DNA of 64,000 nt from Welwitschia mirabilis. Taxonomy: Eukaryota; Gnetophyta; Gnetopsida; Welwitschiales. This document shows, piece after piece, positions 12,530 through 24,200 of the stretch; positions within the stretch are counted from its first letter, which is position 1; the number at the start of each line of letters is the position of its first letter. The stretch lies in the NCBI GenBank assembly GCA_051453625.1, contig JBOZIK010000001.1, positions 17,246,295 to 17,310,294 of the forward strand. Reading direction: 5' to 3'. The notes under the pieces are model-generated. The model did not search any database. It saw only the letters and a program-made list of their open reading frames with translations, and was not told the origin of the DNA. The position numbers and the translations under genes are program-made.

Positions 12530-13035
12530 ATAAACTTAATGGTATTCTTTGATCTTATCATGCTACATGGCAAAATTATTTGGGCTTTTCATCTTAGGAA
12601 TTTATGTATGAAAAATTTTGTATCTTACTAGTTGATGTCTGTTATAACTCTTATCGACCCACCCATCAAATTAACCTTATGAACTTAGTTGAAAATCTTA
12701 AGATTTAACTAGCTCAACTTGATCATCTACATGAAAAATGTATCCATGCTATACATCATTAACTTATTCATAAAGCTCAAATCTAGTTCAAACATAATAA
12801 AAAGATAATTCATAAATAATTAAACTAGATCAACTAGTCATCTTATACAATAACTGAGTACATCTTTTACACAATAAGTTAACCTTTAAATGGTTAGGTT
12901 CTTATCTTATAGAAAAAGTACATCTTAATGATTCAATTAAAATCTATGATTCAAGCAATAGGAAAATTTAAAAATTTAATAAACAAAGGTTAAAAATATG
13001 TGAATTACCTATTAATTAAACCTTGAACATAATAG
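12530..13035 (+). pseudogene. second copy of gypsy integrase C-terminus
   Basis: The translation parallels 7828-8330. Examples are HEKCIHAIHH near 12730, IHKAQ near 12770 and the segment around 12900-12970 that corresponds to LGPYLIEKVH in copy A. It starts in the middle of the domain, immediately after the truncated LTR-like repeat, with no gag, protease, RT or RNase H. An internal deletion or recombination is the simplest explanation. Stops and frame breaks are frequent. Confidence 0.75.
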
Positions 13036-14420
13036 AAGAATTTACCTTGGAAACCTCTCTCAATGAGAAGGACTTTTCTCCTCTCATTATCTAAATTCTT
13101 CCTTAGTCAATTCCTTTGATGGATGTCATGCTATTACTTAAACATATTTCACTTGACTTATGTATTATGTAATGAATTTATCATAACTAGTAATCTTTTA
13201 CTTGAGCATTCTAAGGTAATAAAATTGGATTCATCTAATTATAAGACATTTATATGTCTATAAACTTCATTTTGAAGGAATATGCCTTATTTTTTTATTT
13301 TCTCTCAATGGTGTGAATCCTTAGTTGTTTAAGTGTGTTCTTCCATTTTTTTTATCTCTTTTCTATACTCTCATCCTTTGAAGTACTTGGTCATGGGATA
13401 GTTTCTTTCACTTTAGAAAAAGAAAAAGAAGAAGAAGAAGAAGAATAAGATTATTCTTTTATTTAATTTAAACCATGATGTCCTATCACAAGTATACTAG
13501 GGCAATGCTTTCTAAGAGGTTCCTTTAACAATGTAATATGATAGTTGTGGGAACTCCATTGAGGGGTCAATTGACTATGCTTCATAGGTTCTTACTTCTA
13601 TAATAGTGGTTGAATTCCCCTCATCATAAAAATAATTATTACTTAGAGGCTATAAGATTAGTGATGTTCCTAGTGTATCAGAGGAATTGCTTATTTTCAA
13701 GACTCATTGTGCATATAGTACTTTTACATAACCATTTTATTTTTTAGAATTCTAGTATAGTTTTGGAGTGTGCGTAAGTAAGTCAATTTCTGGGCAACTT
13801 TTGATCTTATCATTCACTAATTTTGAACATTATATTTTTCTTAGCATTGTCATAATTAGTACCTATTGAAGTGGTACTTTATAATGTTTTTACATCATAT
13901 CATGTATTATTAATCAAGTGATTTTATGATTTCTACCAAGGGACTTTGCTACTTTAGGATTTAGGATAGGTAAACAACGTCCTTCATGTTTTTGGTTATT
14001 CATTTTTATTTTTTTCTAAGTTTTTTAATTTAATTTTTCAAAATTATTTCCATACCTTTTTAGTATAATATATAGGACTTGATCATTCATTAGTTTCCTT
14101 ATTGTTTTTTTAATTTCACTTGAGGCTTTTCTTGATAGGGGTTATTCTTTTTTATTACTTTTTATATATGATAATTATTTTTATTTCTTTCTTACTTTTA
14201 TAACATCCACTTGCTACTTTTACATGCTTACTGAGTTTAGGAACATTTGAGGATTTTTATTAGCCTTACTTATTACTACTTTGTAAATTATCATAGCCTT
14301 ATACTTTTATCTCACCTTGAGTTCTTTCAACTTTTAACTCCTTTATCATTATCTTTTTAATGATGATTCTTCATTTTTATCAATATTTTGGAATTAATGA
14401 TGACTTTTTGAGGCTTTACT
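13036..14420 (+). repeat. second copy of the post-pol region
   Basis: This stretch matches 8331-9720 in order and orientation with considerable divergence. It has no gene. A GA/GAA-rich run lies at 13416-13450 where copy A has an A-rich run near 8700-8735. Confidence 0.65.
13416..13450 (+). repeat. GAA-rich simple repeat
   Basis: A run of purines ends in about six consecutive GAA units. It lies in the untranslated part of the gypsy complex. Confidence 0.85.
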
Positions 14421-14577
14421 ATTACTATCATTAATTATACGAACCTACCTGGACTTCACTATTTTGCTAGATTGTTCTTTTTTGACTATCATTCCATGTT
14501 TGTCATCTAGAGGAAAAAGAAGATGACAGTAGCTCCTTCTTATACTATTGCAATACAAGATGTAGTGATTCACCTAT

Positions 14578-14592
14578 GGGAGGGGGAGGGAA
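14578..14592 (+). other. candidate polypurine tract before the last LTR
   Basis: GGGAGGGGGAGGGAA is a 15-base uninterrupted purine run, conspicuous in AT-rich DNA. It lies about 280 bases before the recognisable part of the LTR-like repeat at 14870-16310. A 3' LTR start near 14593 is possible. No TG start was pinned down. Confidence 0.4.
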
Positions 14593-14869
14593 CAAGACAT
14601 ACTTCTAAGATATTTTCAACATATTAAATAAAAAATTTTAATTATGAGAATTATTTTTGAGCTTTTGTAATACTTATATGTGATGCACTGATTAGTGTAT
14701 GATTTTATATTACTTATATGATATGATTTATGAACATTATTTAGTAGGATAGAGTAGAGCAGTTACACTATCTTCTTATAGGTATGATTTAGAATATTCA
14801 GGAGACCATAGATAAGGGAAGTAATGTTATGATTATTTTTTGTATTTACCCCTTGTAGATTATCCTTTA

Positions 14870-16310
14870 AACTCACTGGTTAACTTATACATAGCATTTT
14901 AAGTTATCACTACTTTGATTTTGCATACACATCATCATTCTTTTTTGAATTATCACTGTTATTTTTTATGATGATTTTTTTTTAATTTAACATTTATCTT
15001 GTGATGTGTTCAATGTATCTCTTACTTTGCTAGGAACTAATAAGGCTAAGTAAGGGGCTATGCTGTGATGTCAAATTATATGAATTTTTGTGGGTAAATT
15101 AAGTACATTTACAAGATATTTAAACAACTTTAAATAAAATTCTAATGATTATGAGGAGTTGATAAGATGATCACAAAAGCATGCAATTCTTATTATATTT
15201 GGAGAAATTTCAGACAAGTTCTAACACTTAGTATTTTAAGGAAAACACTAGTGATACAAACATCTAATTTCTCTTAGCTAGAAAGATAAGAAAGCTAGTT
15301 GTCCTCTATGTCATCCCATGACAACTTAGGTGATAGTAATGCTAATATCAAATAAAGCTATGGGATTGCCTACGATTCTATAAACTAATAAGTCATTTTA
15401 TATTATGGGCATTGTACCTATAGTCATCCAAATAATAGGTAGGATAATAACTATCATATATTAGGAAATTAAATTATCTTTGTAATGGGGTCATGAACTC
15501 CATATGGGCTACTAGGTTTTCATGTCCAACTTCTAGGGTTTTGCTTATAAAATCTTCAATGCAAAAATATAAATACCTCCTTTCTTTACTTCCAATTTTA
15601 TCTTTTTTATCATAAAGTTTATGATAGGAGATTGAAGGGTAGGAGATCCATCCATAGTTATAGAGAGAGATCTCCCTTAGTATTAGGATATGTATCCTTT
15701 ATTAATGTGCTATTTCTTTATAAGTGAATTGTTGATTTATTTAAAAATTAATACAAGAATTATTTTACTTCTATTATGTGCATCTCCATTATGTTTTGTA
15801 TTAGTTATGATTTTTAATAACTTCATAGTTTATCTAGATCATAAGGATAACCTTTTCTAAGGTTGATACTACCAGTTTAGATCTTGTATTTATTTCATAT
15901 TGCATTTCCATAGTTGCATTTATTATGTTTGATGTATCTTATAGTTTATATTGGTTAGGATTAAGTGATAGTTTTTCCTAATAATCTAAGTTATAAGAGA
16001 TGCTTTTTATGATAGAAACATTGATAGTTAAATAGATTTATTACATTTTCATTTCATTTATAATCATTTCATTATCATTCATCTTGCATTCTATTCTCAC
16101 GTTATTTTTCATTTTCATTTACTTAAAGGAAAAATACCAAAAATACTTTGTTAAATTAATTTTATAACTTCTAACTTAGTTCCTTCAATGGATTACAACA
16201 TTTAGGTTACTTTCCATCTATACTAGTATGTGTTTTTATACAAGTATTTGTAATTGATAGGATCTACTTAAGGATTTAAAGATTGCATAAATTCACGCTA
16301 CATTAATATG
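14870..16310 (+). repeat. LTR-like repeat, presumed 3' LTR of the gypsy complex
   Basis: Most of the stretch matches 421-1740. Anchors are the block near 15065-15110 (match to 660-730), GATAGGAGATTGAAGGG near 15623 (match to about 1203), and the block near 16190-16310 (match to 1625-1740). It closes a row of three related repeats. Divergence from the 5' copy is high, consistent with an old insertion. Confidence 0.6.
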
Positions 16311-16467
16311 GCTAAATTATTCATACCCTAATATTTTCTTAAGTTAAAAACTACTTTATTTCATTCTAACATTGATAATGTGATATCTACAGGTGTTTAT
16401 AAATTATGTGACTTGTATATTAAGAATACTAACACCAATAACACTGAGTTAATTCATCCATTAGGTG

Positions 16468-17330
16468 ATGACATGGTATTGGTGGCTATCTATGGACTAT
16501 GTGAACTATCTAATTAGAAATTTAGTTTCTTGTTATGTTTTAAACTATTTTGATTGATATATTAATTAATGACATAACATTTGTGGATATCTGTGGGCTA
16601 TGTGAACTTCCTAGGCATAATTTTAATGCTCAAGTATCTATAAAACTATTTTGCTAGATTTATAGATCAATGATATGATATTTGTAGGTCATGTAGAATA
16701 TCTACTAAGATTCCTAATATCCCCTTATCTTCAAAATTTCTTCATTTAATTTATAGGTTATTAGATAACATATGTAAGTTATGTGAGCTATCTAGTCAGA
16801 ATCCTAGTGCCTCCTTATATTTAAAACTACTTCACTTGTATTATGGATAAATAAGATGGCATTTATAAGCCATGTAAGCAACCTAGTCAGAAGCCTAACA
16901 TTTTCTTATCTTTGAAACTATTGCATTTGATTTATAGAATGACAAGGTGGTATCTATGGGTTGTATGAGCTATTCAATCAAAATCCTAACATATCCTTAT
17001 TGTCAAAAATACTTTATGTCCTCTGTATAATAATAAGGTGATATCTATGGAGTATGTAAGCTAACTAGTTAAAACATTGGGGCCTCCTTATCTTTGAAAC
17101 TGCTTCATTTGATTTATAGAATGATGAGGTAGCATCTATTGATGATGTAAGACACCTAATCAAAACCTTGACACTTTCTTATCTTTAAAATTACTTCATT
17201 TTCTTTGTAAAGAAATGAGATGGCATCTATGGTATATGTGAGCTACCTAGTTAGAACCTTAACATCACTTATCTACACAATGATTTCATGTGGTTCATGA
17301 AGCAATAAGGTGACATCTATTAATTTGATA
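16468..17330. repeat. minisatellite, about ten units of 88-102 bp
   Basis: Units start near 16468, 16570, 16670, 16758, 16847, 16938, 17028, 17120, 17212 and 17301 (partial). Each carries the same series: a variant of AAGGTGGCATCTATGG, a block like TATGTGAGCTACCTAGTCAG, then CCTTATCTTTGAAACT and TTCATTTGATTTATAGA. The later units are about 90 bases long and the first two about 100. Units differ from each other at many positions. There is no open frame through the array. It lies directly downstream of the presumed 3' LTR. Confidence 0.85.
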
Positions 17331-19744
17331 GTGAATTAAAAAAAGTGAAAATTTCTTTAACCTATATTTTTCTTTAAATTATGTGTATAAATTATGCAAA
17401 ATTGACAATCTTTTTTAGCATATCCAAAATTTTTAGTTGTTTTTACCACTATATTGGTTATAAGTTTCTAATATCAACTCTATTTTTAATTTCATGTGCC
17501 TTTCTATTTTTATGTTCTTTAATTTTATATGTGATTATCCTTCTTATTTTACTATGTTTTATTTACTTTATGTAGAACAATTAGAAAAAAAAAATTTACA
17601 TCTCTTTACAAATAAGTTCAAGATGGACATGGCTCATATGGCTTTCTTAGAGTTAAGTAATGCACCTCTAATAACCAGACTAGTGAAGAATTAAAAATAA
17701 TATAGATTTTCATAAATGAGCTAGTCATTATTATTGATTATATAAAGTTAGGTATCATGGTGATGATATTTCATGTGAACATTTGCTAGGGGATCCTTAG
17801 AAGAGCATAATGCTAATAATTATTTATAGAGTATCTCCTATTTTAAGGAGACTTAATTATTTTCCTCTTCACTTTCCTTCCTCTACTTATGCTTATGAAA
17901 AATAGGCTTCTATAAGTTTCTTTCTTACTTTATGTATTCTTTTTTCTTTTCTATCCTTTGAATGTTATACAATAGATTTTGCTTGTAATGAAAATGAAGT
18001 ATCTCTTATAAAATTTATCTTTCATATTTTCTTCTCTTTTGAATTTTTAAAAGTTATAATCTACTACCTCCATGGCTTTATATGGATTTTCATTAGTAAA
18101 TTTAGAATAAAAACTTTAACAATAATATGTACATCAAAACGAATTTAAAACATATAGTAATATATCTGTGAATAAGTTTGTAATGAAACCTTTCCATGTT
18201 AAACATAATGATTTGAAGAGTGTTTTAGCTAAGTTAAACTACCTTTAAGGTTTAGTTTGTGGAACTATTATGGGGGTAGGATAGCCTATCAAGGACTAAG
18301 TATACTTGTGAAACTCCCATGCATGCACTTCACTCCTCCTTTACCCACATTTTAACAATAGTGAATGACTATTATAATGTTTCATAATAATTCTGACTCT
18401 TCATAAATAGATATAATTAGTTTCTTAAGGGTTATATGACTTGAATTATAATTTACATTTTTAGAAAACATAACAACATAAACATGAGGTATTATTTTTT
18501 TTTTTTAAAAAAGGAATAATGATAAATAGGGTCAATAAATGTAGAAAGTCTTCCTTTTCATGTTAGTTAAGTGTATTAATGATTTGAATAGTGCTCTAGT
18601 TTAAATGTTAGAAACTTTTCTCAAGTATCATCTAAGATTCCATGAATATTTAGAGGTATATTCTAATAGATGTAAATAAAAATGTAAAGGTTAAGAAGAT
18701 AAAGTGCATTAACCAAAAGATTAAAAAAAAAAAGAAAGATAAAAGATATTCATAAGAATATAAAGGATAAGAATTATGAGGTGAAGAAAAGTAATAAGAA
18801 GATGAGAAATAAGGGTCATAAGGAATGGTTTAAAAAAGGACTAAACTCCTTCTGTGAAAAGCAAAGATTCTCAAATTCATGATCATAAGAAGGTTCAATT
18901 ATTCATGGAAGACTAGCTAAGGATTAAACATAATCTCTTACAATTATTTTAGGATTTTAAATATGTGAAAAATTATGGGGTTTGAAATGAATTGAGTTGG
19001 CTTAAAGAAAGGAAAAAGGATATTTTTAAAATACTTAATTTAAATAACTCTTAGAAAATAATCTATTTCCATGATCAAAGTTAGATCACATTTGAAATTT
19101 AGAATATATTTATCTATGTATAGCAATGAACTAGCTTTAAATTGACTTAAACCTTAGTATTATTCTTCCATAGGGATATATGTGATAACTTTTACAAAAG
19201 TGATAAAAATGTTTATCTTGTAATAAAACTTAAATAATAGAAAAATCAAAATTTAAAAAATAGAAATGATCTTCAATTAATGACATAGGGGAAAAGAAAT
19301 GCTCCGATGATCTAATTAATTTACCCAACACTTCACCTTTACTTTAATGATTCTTTTATCCTTAAACATAAACCAAAATTATTAAGTTATTAAGGCTCAT
19401 CATGGAGTTATGATTATGTCTATCACATGAGTGTTAGTGAGTTATTCAGTTCTCTTAATACTTTACAATCCTTCATAATCATGGAAACTATGACCCAAAG
19501 TGCACAAGATTTATTAAATGATAGCAATTATGAAATTACAAAAGTAACATTAAATAATTTATTTGGTGTGAAAGAACTTGATAATTAAGAAAGCTTCACC
19601 TAAAGGTTAATAATACCTATTTTATGCATTATTAATGAAAGAATGAAAATACTTAAGAAGTAGTCTTACTTAAAGATTGCTAATGTAGAATGAATTATGT
19701 AATAATAATGAAAGGATTAAACTAATTTTCATATTAAAACCTAA
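17331..19744. other. AT-rich intergenic sequence; nothing recognised
   Basis: Only short AT-driven open frames occur, such as those at 17381-17575 and 17494-17694, and I do not treat them as genes. Two weakly similar blocks, near 18190 and 18555, share a CCATGTTAAACATAATGATTTGAA-like stretch. A T/A homopolymer patch lies near 18490-18510. Confidence 0.5.
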
Positions 19745-20350
19745 ATAGATATATTACATTAAATGGAGAAGGAGAAAAAGAATAAGAACTCCTCAACTAG
19801 CCTTGGATCATTTCGTCCTTAAGAAAAATGATCAAAATGCTATAATATCCAAGCCTTTAAGTCTTTCCCATATTAAGCCAATCAAAACATTCAGTATAAT
19901 GGGGGTTCAAGGCCCTTTTATAGATGAGGAAAGGCTTGTAGAGATTTTTCATGATTACATTAGGTGAGTGATTGATGAGTATCTACATAATGGGGGGTTA
20001 CTTAAGGGTAGTTACTTAAGGAAGAAGTTATAATATTTGGCACATAGTCACAAAGAAGGATTATTCATCTTCATATATAAAGATGGTAATGTTATGTCCT
20101 TTGACTATTAATGAATCTATGAATGGATTTCATGTAATGTGTCTTCCACATTATTATCCTTGTTGCATCACATACCACTATGATGTATTCTATTATAATT
20201 TTACCAAGTGTCATTAGATTTAAAGAATTATTCTAGGTTACTTTTGACTTAGTCCATAAGTGCAAGGTGACGAATATCCTTAGTGGATGTAGGAACACGA
20301 TTTTGGAGTAAGTTTTCCTTAAAAGTATGGTAGTACCAGTAGTCCTAACT
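19745..20350 (+). other. unidentified coding-like remnant
   Basis: Composition is less AT-biased than the flanks. One frame reads through a protein-like segment near 19880-19970, including MGVQGPFIDEERLVEIFHDY, followed by stops. A neighbouring frame near 19765-19800 gives SSTSLGSFRP. I recognise no domain. It could be a decayed retroelement ORF or a gene fragment. Confidence 0.3.
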
Positions 20351-22949
20351 AGTGACCTTACCGTTTCATGCTAGAATTTATTCAACTTTGGCCATATCCT
20401 TCTTAATGTACTAATATACCTATTAATGTTAGTGGAAATTCCCAATTTGTATAAAAAAATAATAAAAAAGGAAAAGTACATTATTATATGATAAATTAAT
20501 GAGTTAATTATATTTTCCTATGCAAAACTAATCATTTTCTTAGAGTGTTATTTTTTGCATGTAAACAACATTCTTTGTAATCAATTATTAGCATTAAGTT
20601 TCAAACATATGCAACTCTATCAAGTTTTAGATAATTCCTAGTACTAGACATGATTAAGAGAGATAAGAAAAGTATTTTAGAAAAATTTTAACATGATATT
20701 AATTAAAATAATAGCATCATTAATTATTTTTCATGATGTCACTAGTTTTTTGATGGAAAATGATTTACAAAAGAAAAGCAGTTATCCTTAGGGCTATGCA
20801 AAATGATTCCCATAAAAATAAATATAGAATAAGTGTTAGAAATGATAGTAGTATTGTAAAAATTAAAAAACATAGAAAAAATCATATATATATATATGGA
20901 AATATAGAAAACCCAATAGAAAAAAGATCTAAATCTAAATGCATATAGTATTACAAATAAACTACAATAGTAAAATTTGTAGAAAGGAAAACATGGATTA
21001 AGGTTTCTTCTTTATTTTATCATTTTCAATTTTCTTCTTTTTTTTAATTTTTAATTTCTTTGACTTTGGTTTAAAAGAAATTATATAAGTAAAAAACTAC
21101 ATAAACNNNNNNNNNNNNNNNNNNNNNNNNNNNNNNNNNNNNNNNNNNNNNNNNNNNNNNNNNNNNNNNNNNNNNNNNNNNNNNNNNNNNNNNNNNNNNN
21201 NNNNNNNNNNNNNNNNNNNNNNNNNNNNNNNNNNNNNNNNNNNNNNNNNNNNNNNNNNNNNNNNNNNNNNNNNNNNNNNNNNNNNNNNNNNNNNNNNNNN
21301 NNNNNNNNNNNNNNNNNNNNNNNNNNNNNNNNNNNNNNNNNNNNNNNNNNNNNNNNNNNNNNNNNNNNNNNNNNNNNNNNNNNNNNNNNNNNNNNNNNNN
21401 NNNNNNNNNNNNNNNNNNNNNNNNNNNNNNNNNNNNNNNNNNNNNNNNNNNNNNNNNNNNNNNNNNNNNNNNNNNTAAAAGAAATTATATAAGTAAACAA
21501 CTACATAAACTAGTTAACCTTACATACAAAATATTGATATAGCAATGATGTTCTTTATTATAGCTAAAACGTTCAATAGAATATAAAGAAACTCAAAAGA
21601 AAAATAAAAGTAATTATAGTCAGCATACTACTAGAAGATAATAAGTACCACATATTAGAGAGTGAAACAAATTAAAAACACTAAAATCTAATATGTAAAA
21701 CAATTAAAAAAGGAAAAAAACCTCTATGTACACCTAATTGTAACTGCTACACCACTACCTTTAAAAATCTAGAATGAACATAACAATTATGGTAAGAGCT
21801 ACAATGAAAATAGATTTGCTTTATAATAAAACTAGAAATATTATGCTTTATTAAAGATCAAGAATTATGACTTAATATCATTCACCATATGAGTATTGAT
21901 GAAGACTTAAAGTCATCTTAGCTCTCACAACATATCTATGTAAGCATGAGAAGTAGGTTAAATTCTCAAAAACCATTAAACATCAATATAAACCATGGAC
22001 TAAGATTAAAACATGAAGAAATCACTTAGAAATAATATAAAATGTCAACAGAATCTAGTAAAAACTCAAGCATGATAAGTATGTAATAACATCCACATTT
22101 TCTTTCAAAGATATTGTACCAAAGAATTAATTAATTATTTATTTAAATTATCAAAGGCATTAAAAGTATGTTGAAAGCCATACTTAAAATCAAGAGAAAA
22201 AACTAAATAGCATTAGTATGTTATTAAATAAAATAAAAAAATTTACAATACATACATAGAAATATCAATCTAATACTAAAATATCATACTAGCCTTAAGA
22301 GCTAGTCCATCTTAAGGTACTAATTTAAGAGAAAGAATTCACCAATCTTAACATGTAGTGTAGTAGAATAGCACAAAATGGAATCTGGCATAATATAATA
22401 GAAGATGTTATAAAGCATTGGATTAATCCTCTTTTATAATGAAGATTATGATTATGGTTTTGACTTTTTAAGGTTTTCTTAGCTAGAGTTTTGACATGTA
22501 GAATTAGTTACTTTACAACCAAAATTAATGGAAGATTTTGGTAAAGTGAGTGACTTGGCTCTTAAAAAAAATAACTTACTTCTTCATGATCAATTCAAGC
22601 CATGAGTTTTGGAGTGAAATTTTTCAAATGATCAATGTTATTATATATCTAATAAGTGCTACTAGCATTTCATTCATGAATGACTCCTTGTCATGTGCTT
22701 TAAAATGTAGTTAAAAGCTTGAAAATGTCGTGGGAGGAAAGAACGAATAAAATATCAAATTAAAAAAAGCATTAGACATATTTTATGTTTAAAGGAGTTA
22801 GATGAATATCTTAAGTTTTAATAAATTATTTTAAAATACTTAAAATAAATAAAAATTTTCACATATTAATACTACACTTTCTACATTACCTTCTTTCATT
22901 TTAAATTTTTAAAAGATTCTTTCACATTGGCTAAATCTACATCCTTTTT
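20351..22949. other. AT-rich intergenic sequence with an assembly gap
   Basis: No gene is seen. A gap of 369 N lies at 21107-21475. The sequence before it (about 21072-21106) is repeated directly after it (21476-21510), which suggests unresolved overlap. A short AT dinucleotide run lies near 20884-20897. Confidence 0.5.
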
Positions 22950-23306
22950 TTATTAAATAAATTACATTAATAATGAAATATTTAAATAACATTTTTTATT
23001 TCTTTAACTTAATGTATTTTATTTAATAAAAGAAATCTCCAAGTATCTAATATTTATTTATGTAAAAAATTAAGATAATCACTTTAAATAAAAATAACAA
23101 CTGTTTAAATTTTTCTTCATGAAGATTACATATTTTTAGATAATTCATCAATTAAGCTATGTAAATAATTCATTTGTTAATTAATTACTTAGTTTATAAA
23201 AGTATTTTCATATAATTTTACTTGTTGTGATTTCCTCTTTTATTTTCTTTTTGGTTTCATTTTATTTCCTTTACTTTTTTTCATTTCTATAAATAAGCTC
23301 TTAACA
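22950..23306 (+). repeat. 5' LTR of the copia element
   Basis: The stretch matches 30670-31052. Shared blocks include TTAAT-ATTTTATTTAATAAAAG near 23010, ACAACTGTTTAAAT near 23098 and TGATTTCCTCTTTTATTTTC near 23227. It ends in AACA directly before the primer-binding-site relic. The upstream end is approximate. Confidence 0.65.
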
Positions 23307-23318
23307 TGGTATTAAATT
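23307..23318 (+). other. primer-binding-site relic (initiator Met tRNA type)
   Basis: TGGTATTAAATT lies immediately after the LTR end. Plant copia elements characteristically have TGGTATCAGAGC here, complementary to the initiator Met tRNA. Seven of twelve bases are retained at the conserved 5' side and nearby, and the position is exact. At least one change is C to T. Confidence 0.6.
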
Positions 23319-23329
23319 GAAAGCATAAA

Positions 23330-24200
23330 CATGATATGAAGAAATCCTATAAAATTGATGCTAGTTTAGGAAATAAAACACTTGATGAAGATGCTATTTT
23401 ATAGCTTAAGAATGAATTTACTATTAAGATTTAAATATATAATTAGGATATCAAAATGGCATACATTACCTTTGTATCATCATAATTGTACCTTAAAAAG
23501 AACATGAACCTTGATTACATGAAATATACCACCTAGAAGATAAGGATAAAGGATTTTGTACTAGATTAACAACTTGATGATTATCTATAAGAAAGTATTT
23601 CCATAAAGAAGGATTAAAATGAACACTTTACTAAACTCATCCTACTCATAGATGTTATGGTTTATAGAATTAGGAATCCAAAAGAACTTTGGAACTTCTT
23701 TGTGGACATATTTTAAATTAAAAATGAATAAGATAAATACTTACTGATCTATAATCTATTTATAATATAAATCAAATATCACAAAGATATCATGCATCCA
23801 AAGAAGAAAATCATTGGATTTAAAGCATGAATTAAGGAAAAAGGTACTAATATAAATGAAGAAATGTTAAGTTTACTTTAATTTAGGAAATATCCTTAAA
23901 CGTTTGAAATATCCATCAAACTATTAAAGTATGATAATAAATCCTATTCATTTAAACAATTAGTGATAAAAGTCCATAAATTTTAAATAGAAATAAAAAT
24001 AAGAAAAGTGGAAATATGAATAAGTATTACTACATCTGAGAAACACATAAAGCAAGAAGAAAGAAAACCAAAATTTTTAGTTTTTATTAAATTAGTGAAT
24101 CAATTCCAATATTACTATTTTAAGAACCTAAGTAATCTATTAAATAAGAAGTAAAAAAAAGGAACAATCTGAAGATAAATAATGATAAATTTAAAATTTT
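23330..24200 (+). pseudogene. decayed copia gag
   Basis: The translation includes a segment near 23660-23710 reading IRNPKELWNFFVDIF. It corresponds to the conserved T-PKELW--L---Y stretch of copia gag (UBN2-type). A later part near 24090-24170 has FQYYYFKNLSN, a candidate zinc-knuckle relic that has lost its Cys residues. Frame breaks and stops occur throughout. Confidence 0.6.

Noticed and set aside
17381-17694. Two overlapping plus-strand frames of 64 and 66 codons
   Set aside because: Their translations are hydrophobic and low in complexity, as expected from AT-rich DNA, with no domain, no codon signal and no context.
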